A stretch of 64,000 nucleotides of DNA. Source: Pseudomonas sp. Marseille-Q3773. GTDB taxonomy: Bacteria; Pseudomonadota; Gammaproteobacteria; Pseudomonadales; Pseudomonadaceae. The stretch lies in NCBI RefSeq assembly GCF_916618955.1, contig NZ_OU745390.1, forward strand, positions 4,154,001 to 4,218,000, written 5' to 3'. A model generated the notes under the pieces. The model was not told the origin of the DNA. It was given only the letters and a program-made list of their open reading frames with translations, and made no database searches. The translations under genes were made by a program, and so were the position numbers. Positions 14,929 to 25,278 of this stretch are shown one piece after another (the first letter of the stretch is position 1; the number at the start of each line of letters is the position of its first letter).

Positions 14929-17900
14929 TCAGGAGTTTTTCTGTGGCTCGCGAATCTTGTACCAGGCGACATACAACGCTGGCAGGAACAGCAGTGTCAG
15001 CAGGGTCGCCACGATGATCCCACCAATCATGGCGTAGGCCATCGGCCCCCAGAACACCTCGCGGGCAATCGGGATCATGCCCAGGCTCGCCGCCGCTGCG
15101 GTCAACAGGATCGGCCGGCGCCGGTGGTTGGTAGCCTCCACCACCGCATCCCACGGCGACAGGCCTTGTGCCTCGAACTCGTCGATCTGGGTCACCAGGA
15201 TCACCGAGTTACGAATGATGATGCCCGCCAGCGCGAGAATTCCGAGAATCGCCACGAAGCCCATCGGCGTGCCGGTGGGCACCAGCGCCAGCACCACGCC
15301 GATAAGCCCAAGCGGTGCCACGCTGACCACCAGGAACAGCTTCTGCACACTGTGCAGCTGGATCATCAGGAAGGTCGCCATCAGGAACAGCATCAGCGGG
15401 ATAACCTTGCGGATCGGACCTTGCGCCTTGGCGCTCTCCTCCACCGTACCGCCGGTAGCCACTTCGAAGCCCACCGGCAGCTTGCTGGCGAACTCGTCGA
15501 TCTTCGGCTTCAGCTGGGCCACCAGGTCGGTGGGCTGGATGTCGCCATTGACCGAGGCCTTGATGGTGATGGTCGGCTTGCGGTCACGGCGCCATACCAG
15601 CGGCTGCTCCAGCTCGTAGCGCACGGTGGCAAACGACAGCAGCGGGATCGCTGTGCCGTTGGGGGTGAGGATCTGCAGGTTCTGCAGGGTGTCCGGCGAG
15701 CCACGCTCGCTGTCCTGCGCACGGGCAACCACGTCGACCAGGTAGATGTTGTCATTGACCTGGGTGATCTGGACGCCGCTGACGATGCTGTTCATCACAT
15801 TGGCCACGTCTTCCGATGACAGGCCCAGCTGGCGCGCCTTGTCCTGGGCAATTTCCACCCGCAGCACCTTACCTGGCTCGTTCCAGTCGTAGATCATCTC
15901 GCCAATGTGTTCGTTCTGGTCGAGCAAGGTGGCCAGCTCGATGGCATGCTTGCGTACCGCGTCGATATTGGCGCCGCTGACCCGGTACTGGATCGGCCGG
16001 CCCACCGGCGGGCCCATTTCCAGCGACTGCACGTTGGTGCCGATGCCGACGAATTCCTCATGCAGGATCTTCTGCAGGCGCTCCATCATGCCCTGGCGCT
16101 CTTCCAAGCCCTTGCTGACGATCACCAGCTGTGCGTAGTAAGGGTTCTGCAGCTGCTGGTCGAGCGGCAGGTAGAAGCGGATCGCGCCCTGGCCGATGTA
16201 GGTGCTCCAGTGCACCAGGTCCGGGTCGTCCTTGATCCGCGCCTCGAAGCGGTCGACCACCTTGCGGGTCTCTTCGATCGAGGCGTTCTGCGGCAGGTTT
16301 AGGTCGACGAGGATTTCCGGGCGGTCCGAGGACGGGAAGAACTGGTTCTGCACGAAGCGCTGGCAGAAGATCGCCAGGGCGAACAGCAGCACGGTGCCGA
16401 TGATGGTCAGCCAGCGGTTGCGCATGCACCACAGCAAGCCGTGCTCGAAGGCCCGGCCGAGCCTGCCAGGCTCGGCATCATGTGCCTTGAGGTTGCTGCT
16501 GAGCATGTGCACGCCCAGCACCGGGGCAAAGAACACCGCCACGATCCACGACACCAGCAGGGCCACGGCAATCACCGCGAACAGGGTGAAGGTATATTCG
16601 CCCGCCGAACTGGCGTTGAGGCCTATGGGCACGAACCCGGCCACGGTGACCAGGGTGCCGGTGAGCATCGGGAATGCCGTCGAGGTGTAGGCGAAGGTCG
16701 CCGCCTGTTCCTTGCTCTCGCCCATTTCCAGCCGCGTGACCATGACTTCCACGGTGATCATCGCGTCGTCCACCAGCAGGCCCAGGGCAATGATCAGCGC
16801 ACCCAGCGAAATGCGCTGCATGGTAATGCCGCTGTATTCCATGAACACGAACACCATGGCCAGCACCAGCGGTATCGAACAGGCCACCACCAGGCCCGCG
16901 CGCACCCCCAGGCTGACGAAGCTCACCCCGAGCACGATCACCACCGCCTCGAACAGCGCGCTGGTGAAGCCGCCAACCGCCTGCTTGACCACCACGGCCT
17001 GGTCGGAAACGGTATGCACCCCGACGCCTATGGGCAGGTCTTCGACCACCCGGTCCATGCGTTTCTTCAGCGCCGCGCCGAACACCTGGATGTTGCCACC
17101 GGCTTTCATGCCGATAGCCAGGCCCAGCGCTGTCTGGCCGTTGGAGCGGAACATCGGCGAAGGTGGGTCGACGTAGCCGCGCTCGATGTCGGCGATGTCG
17201 GCCAGGCGGAAGAAGCGGTCGTTGATCTTCAGGTTGACGGTCTGCAGGTCCTTTTCCGAGGCGAACTGTCCGGTGGTACGCACGGAAATGCGCTCCGGGC
17301 CCGCCTCGATCACCCCGGCCGGGGTCACTGCGTTCTGCGATTGCAGGGCTTGCATCACCTGGCGCTGGTCGATGCCCAGGGCTGCCAGCTTGCGGGTGGA
17401 GAAGTTCAGGTACAGCACTTCGTCCTGGGTGCCGATCAGCTCGATCTTGCCGATGTTGGGTACGTCACGCACTTCAGCCCGCGCCTGCTCCACGTAGTCG
17501 CGCAGCTGGCGCAGGGTCAGGCCGTCGGCGGTAAAGGCGTAGATCGAGCCGAACACGTCGCCGAACTCGTCGTTGAACCCCGGGCCCTGGATGCCTGCCG
17601 GGAACTCACCGCGGATGTCCTGGATCTTCTTGCGCACCTGGTACCAGATTTGCGGAATGTCCTTGGCCTTGGTGGTGTCGCGCAGATACACATAGACCGT
17701 GGATTCACCCGGGCGGGTGTAGCTTTTGGTGTAGTCGAGCGAGTCGAGTTCCTCGAGCTTCTTCTCGATGCGGTCGGTGACCTGGTAAAGGGTCTCGTCC
17801 TGGGTCGCACCCGGCCAGCGAGTCTGGATCACCATGGTCTTGATGGTGAACGACGGGTCTTCCTCACGGCCCAGGTTGAAGTAGGAGAAGATCCCCATCA

Positions 17901-17979
17901 GCAGCCCAACGAACATCAGGTACCAGACGAACGATTGATGCTTGAGTGCCCAGTCGGACAGGTTGAAGCTTCCTTTCAT
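14929..17979 (-). CDS. RND efflux transporter permease (TriC-like)
   Basis: A 1016-residue HAE-type RND pump with the expected 12 transmembrane segments in two halves. GLLVDDAMITVEVMVTRLEMG carries the paired Asp of the proton relay in TM4, and two large periplasmic loops follow TM1 and TM7. It overlaps the upstream adaptor gene by 4 bp. The arrangement of two adaptor genes then one RND gene is that of P. aeruginosa TriABC (triclosan efflux); no outer-membrane channel gene is present, again as in triABC, which uses OpmH encoded elsewhere. Substrates here are unknown. Confidence 0.93.
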   Translation of the reverse strand: MKGSFNLSDWALKHQSFVWYLMFVGLLMGIFSYFNLGREEDPSFTIKTMVIQTRWPGATQDETLYQVTDRIEKKLEELDSLDYTKSYTRPGESTVYVYLRDTTKAKDIPQIWYQVRKKIQDIRGEFPAGIQGPGFNDEFGDVFGSIYAFTADGLTLRQLRDYVEQARAEVRDVPNIGKIELIGTQDEVLYLNFSTRKLAALGIDQRQVMQALQSQNAVTPAGVIEAGPERISVRTTGQFASEKDLQTVNLKINDRFFRLADIADIERGYVDPPSPMFRSNGQTALGLAIGMKAGGNIQVFGAALKKRMDRVVEDLPIGVGVHTVSDQAVVVKQAVGGFTSALFEAVVIVLGVSFVSLGVRAGLVVACSIPLVLAMVFVFMEYSGITMQRISLGALIIALGLLVDDAMITVEVMVTRLEMGESKEQAATFAYTSTAFPMLTGTLVTVAGFVPIGLNASSAGEYTFTLFAVIAVALLVSWIVAVFFAPVLGVHMLSSNLKAHDAEPGRLGRAFEHGLLWCMRNRWLTIIGTVLLFALAIFCQRFVQNQFFPSSDRPEILVDLNLPQNASIEETRKVVDRFEARIKDDPDLVHWSTYIGQGAIRFYLPLDQQLQNPYYAQLVIVSKGLEERQGMMERLQKILHEEFVGIGTNVQSLEMGPPVGRPIQYRVSGANIDAVRKHAIELATLLDQNEHIGEMIYDWNEPGKVLRVEIAQDKARQLGLSSEDVANVMNSIVSGVQITQVNDNIYLVDVVARAQDSERGSPDTLQNLQILTPNGTAIPLLSFATVRYELEQPLVWRRDRKPTITIKASVNGDIQPTDLVAQLKPKIDEFASKLPVGFEVATGGTVEESAKAQGPIRKVIPLMLFLMATFLMIQLHSVQKLFLVVSVAPLGLIGVVLALVPTGTPMGFVAILGILALAGIIIRNSVILVTQIDEFEAQGLSPWDAVVEATNHRRRPILLTAAAASLGMIPIAREVFWGPMAYAMIGGIIVATLLTLLFLPALYVAWYKIREPQKNS

Positions 17980-19043
17980 TGCGCATCCTCGTCGAAGGAG
18001 ACCTTCTGGCCAGGCTTGAGGCTGTTCACGCCCGCCGTCACCACCCGCTCACCGGGCTGTACACCGGATGCCAGGACGATGCTCTGGTCGGTGCGGTCGA
18101 TCAGGGCCACGTCGCGGGTGGCCACGGTTTTCTGTTGCGGGTCGATCACCCACACCTGGGTCTTGCCATCCCGTTCGAGCAAGGCACTCAGGGGCAGCTC
18201 GCTGCGCGGCGTCACTGCCGAACTCAAGGTCACGCTGATGGCGGTGCCCAGGTGGAACGCCGCCGGCGTGCTGGCCAGGGTCAGGCGGGCGCGGCGGGTA
18301 CGGGTGGTGGCGTCGGCCTGGGGTTCCAGTTCGCGCAGGCTGGCCGTGGTGTTGATGGTCGGGTCGAGTTGCGAAGCAACCGTAAAGGTCAGGCCTTTGT
18401 CCAACTGCTCGGCCAGGCCGATCGGCAGGTCGATTACCGCTTCCTTGACGTCCGGCCGGGCCAGGGTCACCACGGCCTGGCCGGCGGTGACGGTTTGCCC
18501 GGCTTCGGCTTTCCAGTCGGTAATCACTGCGGCATGGTCGCTGCGCAGGGTGCTGTAGTCGAGCTGGTCACGGGCCTGGCTGACGGCCGCGCGCGCCTGC
18601 TCCAACGCGGCACTGGTGGTTTTCAGGTTGGTCTGGGCGATGTCCAGCTGGGCCTGGGCGCCAACGCCGCGGTCATACAACTGCTGCTGGCGGCGGGCAT
18701 CGGCCTGGGCGTTGATCCATTGCGCCTGCACTTTGGCCAGGTCGCCTTCAGCGGCGCGCAACTGGTTCTGCTGGTCGGTCGGATCGAGCGTGGCAAGCGT
18801 GTCCCCCGCCTTGACCTGGGCGCCCACATCCAGCCAGCGCCGGGCGATGCGCCCGGACACGCGAAAGCCCAGGGTGCTTTCGAAACGCGCCTGGATAGAG
18901 CCGGCAAAGCGGCCCAGCTGCGATTGCACCTGGGGCTCGACCTTGACCGACAGCACCGGCCGAATCGGCTCCGGCGCTTCGTCCTCGCTACTGCAGCCGA
19001 CCAGCAGCATGCCGGCCGACAGCATCATCAGCAGGCGCTTCAT
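17976..19043 (-). CDS. RND periplasmic adaptor, second of two (TriB-like)
   Basis: A 355-residue membrane fusion protein. MKRLLMMLSAGMLLVGC ends in a lipobox, so it is lipid-anchored to the inner membrane. GRIARRWLDVGAQVKAGDTLATLDPTD is the split lipoyl domain; an alpha-helical hairpin of about 80 residues follows, then WKAEAGQTVTAGQAVVTLARPD. Starts and stops overlap its neighbours by 4 bp on both sides. Confidence 0.92.
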   Translation of the reverse strand: MKRLLMMLSAGMLLVGCSSEDEAPEPIRPVLSVKVEPQVQSQLGRFAGSIQARFESTLGFRVSGRIARRWLDVGAQVKAGDTLATLDPTDQQNQLRAAEGDLAKVQAQWINAQADARRQQQLYDRGVGAQAQLDIAQTNLKTTSAALEQARAAVSQARDQLDYSTLRSDHAAVITDWKAEAGQTVTAGQAVVTLARPDVKEAVIDLPIGLAEQLDKGLTFTVASQLDPTINTTASLRELEPQADATTRTRRARLTLASTPAAFHLGTAISVTLSSAVTPRSELPLSALLERDGKTQVWVIDPQQKTVATRDVALIDRTDQSIVLASGVQPGERVVTAGVNSLKPGQKVSFDEDAQ

Positions 19044-20128
19044 AGCTCACCCCCCTTGGCCTTGGCATCGACCTTCTGTACCTGCATGCCGGGGTGCAGC
19101 AACTGCCCGCCATTGACCACCACGGTTTCGCCACCTTTCAGGCCGCTGGCGACCACGATCCTGCCGGTAAGGTAACGGCTGACTTCAACCTTGCGCAGTT
19201 CCACCTTGTCGCCCTCGCCCACCACCCACACCGCGGGTTCATGCAGAGCCTTGGTCAACGCGGACCAGGGCAGCTCGATGCTGGGCCGCCCCTCGGCATT
19301 GGTAGTGGCGGTTACCGGTGCGCCAAGCTGCATCGCCGCTGGCACGTCCCTGAGGCCGACCTTGACCTGAACCGTGCCGCTTTGCTCGGACACCGTCGGG
19401 GTGATTTCGCGGACAAAGCCATGCGCCTTTACCTTGGGGTCGTCCAGCAGGCTGACGATCACCCCGGCATCGCTGGGCGGCGCCACCAGCAGCGACTCAT
19501 AGACGTTGAACACGGCATCGCGGTCGCCGTCGCGGGCCAGGCTGAAGATAGGCATGGTCGCTTGCACCACCTGGCCAACCTCGGCCTGGCGCTCGGTAAT
19601 CACGCCATCGGCTTCGGACACCAGGGCGGTGTAGCTGAGTTGTTCATTGGCATCGGCCAATTGCGCCTGGGCGGCCTTGAGTGCGCTCTGGTCGCTGCGC
19701 AGGGCGGCCTCGGCAGCGTCGTATTCGCTCTGGCTGGTGTAGCCCTTGGGCAGCAGTTTCTGCTGGCGTACGAAAGCGGCGCTGCTCTGGGTGACCCGCG
19801 CCTGGGCAGCGAACACCTCGGCCTTGGCCGAGTCGACGTTGTTCTGCAGGTCTTTCGGGTCCAGGCGCGCCAGTACCTGGTTGGCCTTGACGTGGTCGCC
19901 GACATCGACGCTGCGCGAGATGATCTTGCCGCCGACGCGGAACGACAGGTCCGTCTGCACGCGTGCCTGTACATCGCCGGTCAGGGTGACCCTGGCGGCG
20001 AAGTCGGTCGGCTGGACCTGCTGCACGCCCACCCGGGGCAGTGTCTCGGGGACTTCTTCCTTGCTACAGCCCGTGAGCAGGTACAACAGCCCCAGGCAAA
20101 CGACCGACAGCGGACGCAACAACGTCAT
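19040..20128 (-). CDS. RND periplasmic adaptor, first of two (TriA-like)
   Basis: A 362-residue membrane fusion lipoprotein (lipobox LLTGC). The lipoyl half-motifs are GKIISRSVDVGDHVKANQVL and EAQ-type ITERQAEVGQVVQATMPIFSLA. The start at 20128 follows AAGGAGCCTGC; an upstream ATG at 20149 lacks a site. It opens the operon. Clear divergence from the second adaptor indicates a heteromeric adaptor ring rather than a recent duplication. Confidence 0.92.
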   Translation of the reverse strand: MTLLRPLSVVCLGLLYLLTGCSKEEVPETLPRVGVQQVQPTDFAARVTLTGDVQARVQTDLSFRVGGKIISRSVDVGDHVKANQVLARLDPKDLQNNVDSAKAEVFAAQARVTQSSAAFVRQQKLLPKGYTSQSEYDAAEAALRSDQSALKAAQAQLADANEQLSYTALVSEADGVITERQAEVGQVVQATMPIFSLARDGDRDAVFNVYESLLVAPPSDAGVIVSLLDDPKVKAHGFVREITPTVSEQSGTVQVKVGLRDVPAAMQLGAPVTATTNAEGRPSIELPWSALTKALHEPAVWVVGEGDKVELRKVEVSRYLTGRIVVASGLKGGETVVVNGGQLLHPGMQVQKVDAKAKGGEL

Positions 20129-20443
20129 GCAGGCTCCTTGCTTGCGCACAAATGATCTGTGGGATGCGACTGTCAGCGTAGTTCAGGGTTCGATAAACAG
20201 CACTGACGAGGATCACTTCGGCATTTTCAGCGCCTGTGCGGGCCTCTTCGCGGGTGAACCCGCTCCCACAGGGATTGCGCAAGCCCTGAGGCTGCACATG
20301 ACCGTGTGGGAGCGGGTTCACCCGCGAAAGGGCCGGTACTGCCATCCACAAATCTCTGCCATATCCAGAAACCATCATCTACACAGCACCTGCATCTCAG
20401 CCGCTACCTTTGAAAAGTCACCTGCTTTTCAAGGAAGAAGCCA
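20129..20443. other. Intergenic region between the efflux operon and the RAYT gene
   Basis: About 315 bp. It contains the leftward promoter region of the efflux operon (not resolvable by eye), a REP pair at 20241-20335, and a 70-bp RAYT leader with an imperfect hairpin (GAAAAGTCACCTGCTTTTC). Confidence 0.6.
20241..20335. repeat. Inverted REP pair upstream of the RAYT
   Basis: GGCCTCTTCGCGGGTGAACC-CGCTCCCACAGGG on the left and GTGTGGGAGCGGGTTCACCC-GCGAAAGGGCC on the right. With the pair at 20910-21000 it flanks the RAYT gene. Confidence 0.88.
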
Positions 20444-20899
20444 ATGTCGCGAGCTCAGTCTCACCTGCTTCGCCGCGGTCGCTATTCAGAACTTGGCCGG
20501 CTCTATCTGCTGACCACCGTCACCCACCAGCGCAAGCCGCTGTTCCATGATTTCCACCATGCCCGGCTGGTCATTCACCAACTTCGGAAATCTGACCAGG
20601 AATACGCATGCCGGTCCCTGGCCTGGGTGCTGATGCCCGACCATCTGCATTGGCTAATCGAATTGAAAGGCACGACGCTAGGCACTTTGATGCGCAGGTT
20701 CAAATCCAGGTCCAGTCTGGTTTTGCATCAGGCGGGGGTTGAGCATGATCCGGTGTGGCAGCCTGGATATCAGGACCGTGCACTGCGGCGGGAGGAGAGC
20801 ACGGTGCATGTTGCCAGATACATTATTGCCAACCCCTTGCGAGCCGGCTTGGTCAGAAGCGTCAGGGACTATCCACATTGGGATGCAGCCTGGCTTTGA
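20444..20899 (+). CDS. REP-associated tyrosine transposase (RAYT)
   Basis: A 151-residue single-domain HUH nuclease of the Y1/TnpA-REP family. The HUH motif is MPDHLHWL (His67, His69) and the catalytic Tyr is probably Tyr126 in VARYIIANPLRAGLV, the diagnostic C-terminal block. AAGGAAGAAGCC precedes the ATG. Members cut and rejoin single-stranded REP palindromes and are thought to have spread REP sequences through pseudomonad genomes while remaining single-copy themselves. The gene lies between two REP pairs (20241-20335 and 20910-21000). All key residues are present, so it looks intact. Confidence 0.93.
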   Translation: MSRAQSHLLRRGRYSELGRLYLLTTVTHQRKPLFHDFHHARLVIHQLRKSDQEYACRSLAWVLMPDHLHWLIELKGTTLGTLMRRFKSRSSLVLHQAGVEHDPVWQPGYQDRALRREESTVHVARYIIANPLRAGLVRSVRDYPHWDAAWL

Positions 20900-20909
20900 A
20901 TCGGTGTTG

Positions 20910-21000
20910 TGGCCTTCGCGGGCTTGCCCGCTCCCACAGGATTACCACAAGCCGGATGGCTGTGATGTCCCTGAGGGAGCGGGCAAGCCCGCGTAGAGGC
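20910..21000. repeat. Inverted REP pair downstream of the RAYT
   Basis: GGCCTTCGCGGGCTTGCCCG-CTCCCACAGG and its partner GAGGGAGCGGGCAAGCCCGCG-TAGAGGCC. The core differs slightly from the upstream pair (GGCTTGCCC for GGTGAACCC), so two sub-types surround the gene. Confidence 0.87.
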
Positions 21001-21004
21001 CGGA

Positions 21005-21898
21005 TCAGGCCGAAGCAGCCACCTGCGCCGGGCGCTTGACCTGCGGTTGCGAAGCGTTGGCTGCCGCACCCTCTTCGATCGCCTGCTGAATCGCCTTGCG
21101 GCGACGCTCTTCGGCCTGGCGGCTGAAGTACCAGACCAGGAAGGTCACCAGCGACACCGACAGCAGGATCAGGCTGGCCACGGCGTTGATCTCCGGTTTC
21201 ACACCCAGGCGCACCGCCGAGAACACTTCCATCGGCAAGGTGGTCGAGCCCGGGCCGGAGACGAAGCTGGCCAGCACCAGGTCATCCAGCGACAGCGCGA
21301 ACGACATCATGCCGCCCGCCGCCAGCGACGGTGCGATCATCGGGATGGTGATCAGGAAGAACACCTTCCACGGCTTGGCGCCCAGGTCCATCGCCGCTTC
21401 TTCGATCGACAGGTCCAGCTCACGCAGGCGTGCCGACACCACCACCGCCACATACGCCGCACAGAACGTGGTGTGGGCGATCCAGATAGTGACGATGCCC
21501 CGCTCCTGCGGCCAGCCGATCATCTGCGCCATGGCCACGAACAGCAGCAACAGCGACAGACCGGTGATCACCTCGGGCATCACCAGCGGTGCGGTGACCA
21601 GGCCGCCGAACAAGGTGCGGCCCTTGAACCGGGTGACGCGGGTCAGCACGAATGCCGCCAGGGTACCCAGCGCGACCGCCGCCACCGCTGTATAGCAGGC
21701 GATTTCCAGCGAGCGCATCACCGAACCCATCAGCTGGCTGTTGTCGAGCAGGCCGACGTACCACTTCACCGACCAGCCGCCCCACACGGTCACCAGCTTG
21801 GAGGCGTTGAACGAGTAGATCACCAGGATCAGCATCGGCAGGTAGATGAACAGCAAGCCGAGCACCAGCATCAGCTTGGAAAAACTGAAGCGCTTCAT
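21005..21898 (-). CDS. spuH: Polyamine ABC transporter permease SpuH (PotI-like)
   Basis: A 297-residue inner-membrane permease. Leading hydrophobic segment MLVLGLLFIYLPMLILVIYSFN; EAA loop SIEEAAMDLGAKPWKVFFLITIPMI. Last gene of spuCDEFGH, overlapping spuG by 4 bp. It takes up putrescine and/or spermidine together with SpuF and SpuG. Confidence 0.93.
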   Translation of the reverse strand: MKRFSFSKLMLVLGLLFIYLPMLILVIYSFNASKLVTVWGGWSVKWYVGLLDNSQLMGSVMRSLEIACYTAVAAVALGTLAAFVLTRVTRFKGRTLFGGLVTAPLVMPEVITGLSLLLLFVAMAQMIGWPQERGIVTIWIAHTTFCAAYVAVVVSARLRELDLSIEEAAMDLGAKPWKVFFLITIPMIAPSLAAGGMMSFALSLDDLVLASFVSGPGSTTLPMEVFSAVRLGVKPEINAVASLILLSVSLVTFLVWYFSRQAEERRRKAIQQAIEEGAAANASQPQVKRPAQVAASA

Positions 21899-22815
21899 GC
21901 CCTGCCCTCCATTTCCTTGGCCTGGCTGCGGTTGAACAGCAGGATCGGCACGATCAGGATCGCCAGCATCACCACCGCCAGCGCGGACGCCACCGGCCAG
22001 TCACGGTTGTTGAAGAATTCCTGCCACAGCACCTTGCCGATCATCAGGGTTTCCGGGCCGCCAAGCAGTTCCGGAATGACGAACTCGCCCACCACCGGGA
22101 TGAACACCAGCATGCAGCCGGCGATGATGCCGTTCTTCGACAACGGCACGGTGATTTTCCAGAAGCTGTTGAAGGTGCTCGATCCCAGGTCGGAAGCGGC
22201 CTCGAGCAAGCTCGGGTCGTGCTTCACCAGGTTGGCGAACAGCGGCAGGATCATGAACGGCAGGTACGAATAGACCACGCCGATATACACCGCCAGGTTG
22301 GTATTGAGAATCTGCAGCGGCTGGTCGATGAGCCCGGTCCACAGCAGGAAACCGTTGAGCAGGCCGTTGTTGCTGAGGATGCCCATCCAGGCGTAGACGC
22401 GGATCAGGATCGCGGTCCAGGTCGGCATCATGATCAGCAGCAGCAGGACCGTCTGGGTCTCTTTCCGGGCATTGGCGATGGCATAGGCCATCGGGTAGCC
22501 GATCAACAGGCACAATAGGGTGCTGAAGAAGGCCATCTTCAGCGAGCCCAGGTAGGCCGAGATGTATAGCTCGTCTTCGGTCAGCAGGCCGTAGTTGGCC
22601 AGGTTGAGCACGAGCTGGACCTTGTCCTCGACGTAGCTGTAGATCTCGGTGTAGGGCGGGATCGCCACATCGGCTTCGGCAAAGCTGATCTTCAGCACGA
22701 TGAAGAACGGCAGCATGAAGAACAGGAACAGCCAGATGAACGGCACGCCGATCACCAGGTGCCGCCCCTCCGGGATGATGCGCTGGAAGGCTCGCTTGAG
22801 CTTGCGAGGTTTCAT
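21895..22815 (-). CDS. spuG: Polyamine ABC transporter permease SpuG (PotH-like)
   Basis: A 306-residue permease. FIWLFLFFMLPFFIVLKISF is the first membrane segment, and LLEAASDLGSSTFNSFWKITVPLS the coupling loop. The start at 22815 (MKPRKLKRAF) overlaps the spuF stop by ATGA; an alternative start 12 codons upstream would lie inside spuF. Confidence 0.93.
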   Translation of the reverse strand: MKPRKLKRAFQRIIPEGRHLVIGVPFIWLFLFFMLPFFIVLKISFAEADVAIPPYTEIYSYVEDKVQLVLNLANYGLLTEDELYISAYLGSLKMAFFSTLLCLLIGYPMAYAIANARKETQTVLLLLIMMPTWTAILIRVYAWMGILSNNGLLNGFLLWTGLIDQPLQILNTNLAVYIGVVYSYLPFMILPLFANLVKHDPSLLEAASDLGSSTFNSFWKITVPLSKNGIIAGCMLVFIPVVGEFVIPELLGGPETLMIGKVLWQEFFNNRDWPVASALAVVMLAILIVPILLFNRSQAKEMEGRA

Positions 22816-23954
22816 GACCGCAGTACCACGCCGCTGTCGTCTTCCCACCACACGTACACTTCATCGCCCCAGGTCGGCCGGGTGCCCTGGCGCTCGGTGT
22901 TGGCCACGAACGACTGGACGATCTTGCCGCTCGGCAGCTCGACGTAGAACACCGAGTGGCCACCGAGGTAAGCGATGTCGTGGACCTTGCCACGCGACCA
23001 GTTGTGCTCGAAGTCCGGCTGGCTGGTGGTTACCAGCAGCTTTTCCGGGCGCAGGGCGTAGGTGATGTGCTTGTCTTCGACCGACGTGGTGATGCCGTGG
23101 CCCACGTAGATCTTGCGCTCAAGCTCGGGGCTGGCAATGATCGCGTGGCCTTCGGCGTCATCGACCACTTCACCTTCGAACAGGTTGACGCTGCCGATGA
23201 ACTCGCACACCAGGCGGCTGGTCGGGGTCTCGTAGATGTCCACCGGCGAGCCGATCTGGGCGATCCAGCCCAAGTGCATGATGGCGATGCGCTGGGCCAT
23301 GGTCATGGCCTCTTCCTGGTCGTGGGTCACCATCACGCAGGTCACGCCCACGCGCTCGATGATCTCCACCAGTTCCAGCTGCATCTGCGAACGCAGCTTC
23401 TTGTCCAGCGCGCCCATCGGCTCGTCGAGCAGCAGCAGCTTGGGGCGCTTGGCCAGCGAGCGGGCCAGGGCCACGCGCTGGCGCTGGCCACCGGACAACT
23501 GGTGCGGCTTGCGCTTGGCATACTGGGTCATGTGCACCAGCTTGAGCATCTCGGCCACGCGAGCATCGATCTCGGCTTTGGGCATCTTGTCCTGCTGCAG
23601 GCCGAAGGCGATATTCTGCGCCACGGTCATGTGCGGGAACAGCGCATAGGACTGGAACATCATGTTGATCGGCCGCTCGTAGGGCGGCATGTCGGTGATG
23701 TCGACGCCATCGAGGAAAATCCGCCCTTCGGTCGGGCGCTCGAAACCGGCCAGCATGCGCAGCAAGGTGGACTTGCCGGAACCGGAGCCACCCAGCAGGG
23801 CGAAGATCTCACCCTTGCGGATTTCCAGGGACACATCGTCCACGGCTACCGTTTCGTCGAATTTTTTCGTGACCCGGTCGATCTTGACCAGCACCTGCTT
23901 GGGTTGCTGGCCACCCTCGAGGGCTTTTTTATAGGCACCGGAGGCAACTGCCAT
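22812..23954 (-). CDS. spuF: Polyamine ABC transporter ATP-binding protein SpuF (PotG-like)
   Basis: A 380-residue ATPase. Walker A GGSGSGKST, signature [15 protein letters not shown], Walker B LLLLDEPMGALD, H-loop VTHDQEEA; a C-terminal TOBE region of about 120 residues follows. The start at 23954 (MAVASGAYKKAL) has GGGAG upstream. Confidence 0.94.
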   Translation of the reverse strand: MAVASGAYKKALEGGQQPKQVLVKIDRVTKKFDETVAVDDVSLEIRKGEIFALLGGSGSGKSTLLRMLAGFERPTEGRIFLDGVDITDMPPYERPINMMFQSYALFPHMTVAQNIAFGLQQDKMPKAEIDARVAEMLKLVHMTQYAKRKPHQLSGGQRQRVALARSLAKRPKLLLLDEPMGALDKKLRSQMQLELVEIIERVGVTCVMVTHDQEEAMTMAQRIAIMHLGWIAQIGSPVDIYETPTSRLVCEFIGSVNLFEGEVVDDAEGHAIIASPELERKIYVGHGITTSVEDKHITYALRPEKLLVTTSQPDFEHNWSRGKVHDIAYLGGHSVFYVELPSGKIVQSFVANTERQGTRPTWGDEVYVWWEDDSGVVLRS

Positions 23955-24025
23955 GAGTGAAACTCCCAACAAGATTTTTGTGCCCGCGTGGCCTGCTCTG
24001 CAGGTGCCGCCACGGGCCTGGATTT

Positions 24026-25132
<1,107 letters not shown>

Positions 25133-25237
25133 TTACAATCAGTGCCCGGGTAGCGACAGTGCTGCCGCACACGCAAAACCGGCGCGCAACTTACCTTCGC
25201 AGCTTCGATGCCGCAATCATCAATTGCCTTTTACTGG

Positions 25238-25264
25238 CTCTGGGCCGGGAATCCCGGCCCAGAG
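25238..25264 (-). repeat. Strong hairpin between spuD and spuE
   Basis: CTCTGGGCCGGGA and TCCCGGCCCAGAG form a 13-bp stem with a one-base loop and no T-tail, 15 bp after the spuD stop. It could protect the spuD message from 3' decay or partly terminate, favouring the binding protein over downstream genes. Confidence 0.7.
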
Positions 25265-25278
25265 GTGCTGCACCGGGC

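Noticed and set aside
16441..18558. A 705-codon open frame on the plus strand
   Set aside because: Antisense to the RND pump and adaptor genes; His/Gln/Arg-rich translation with no domain.
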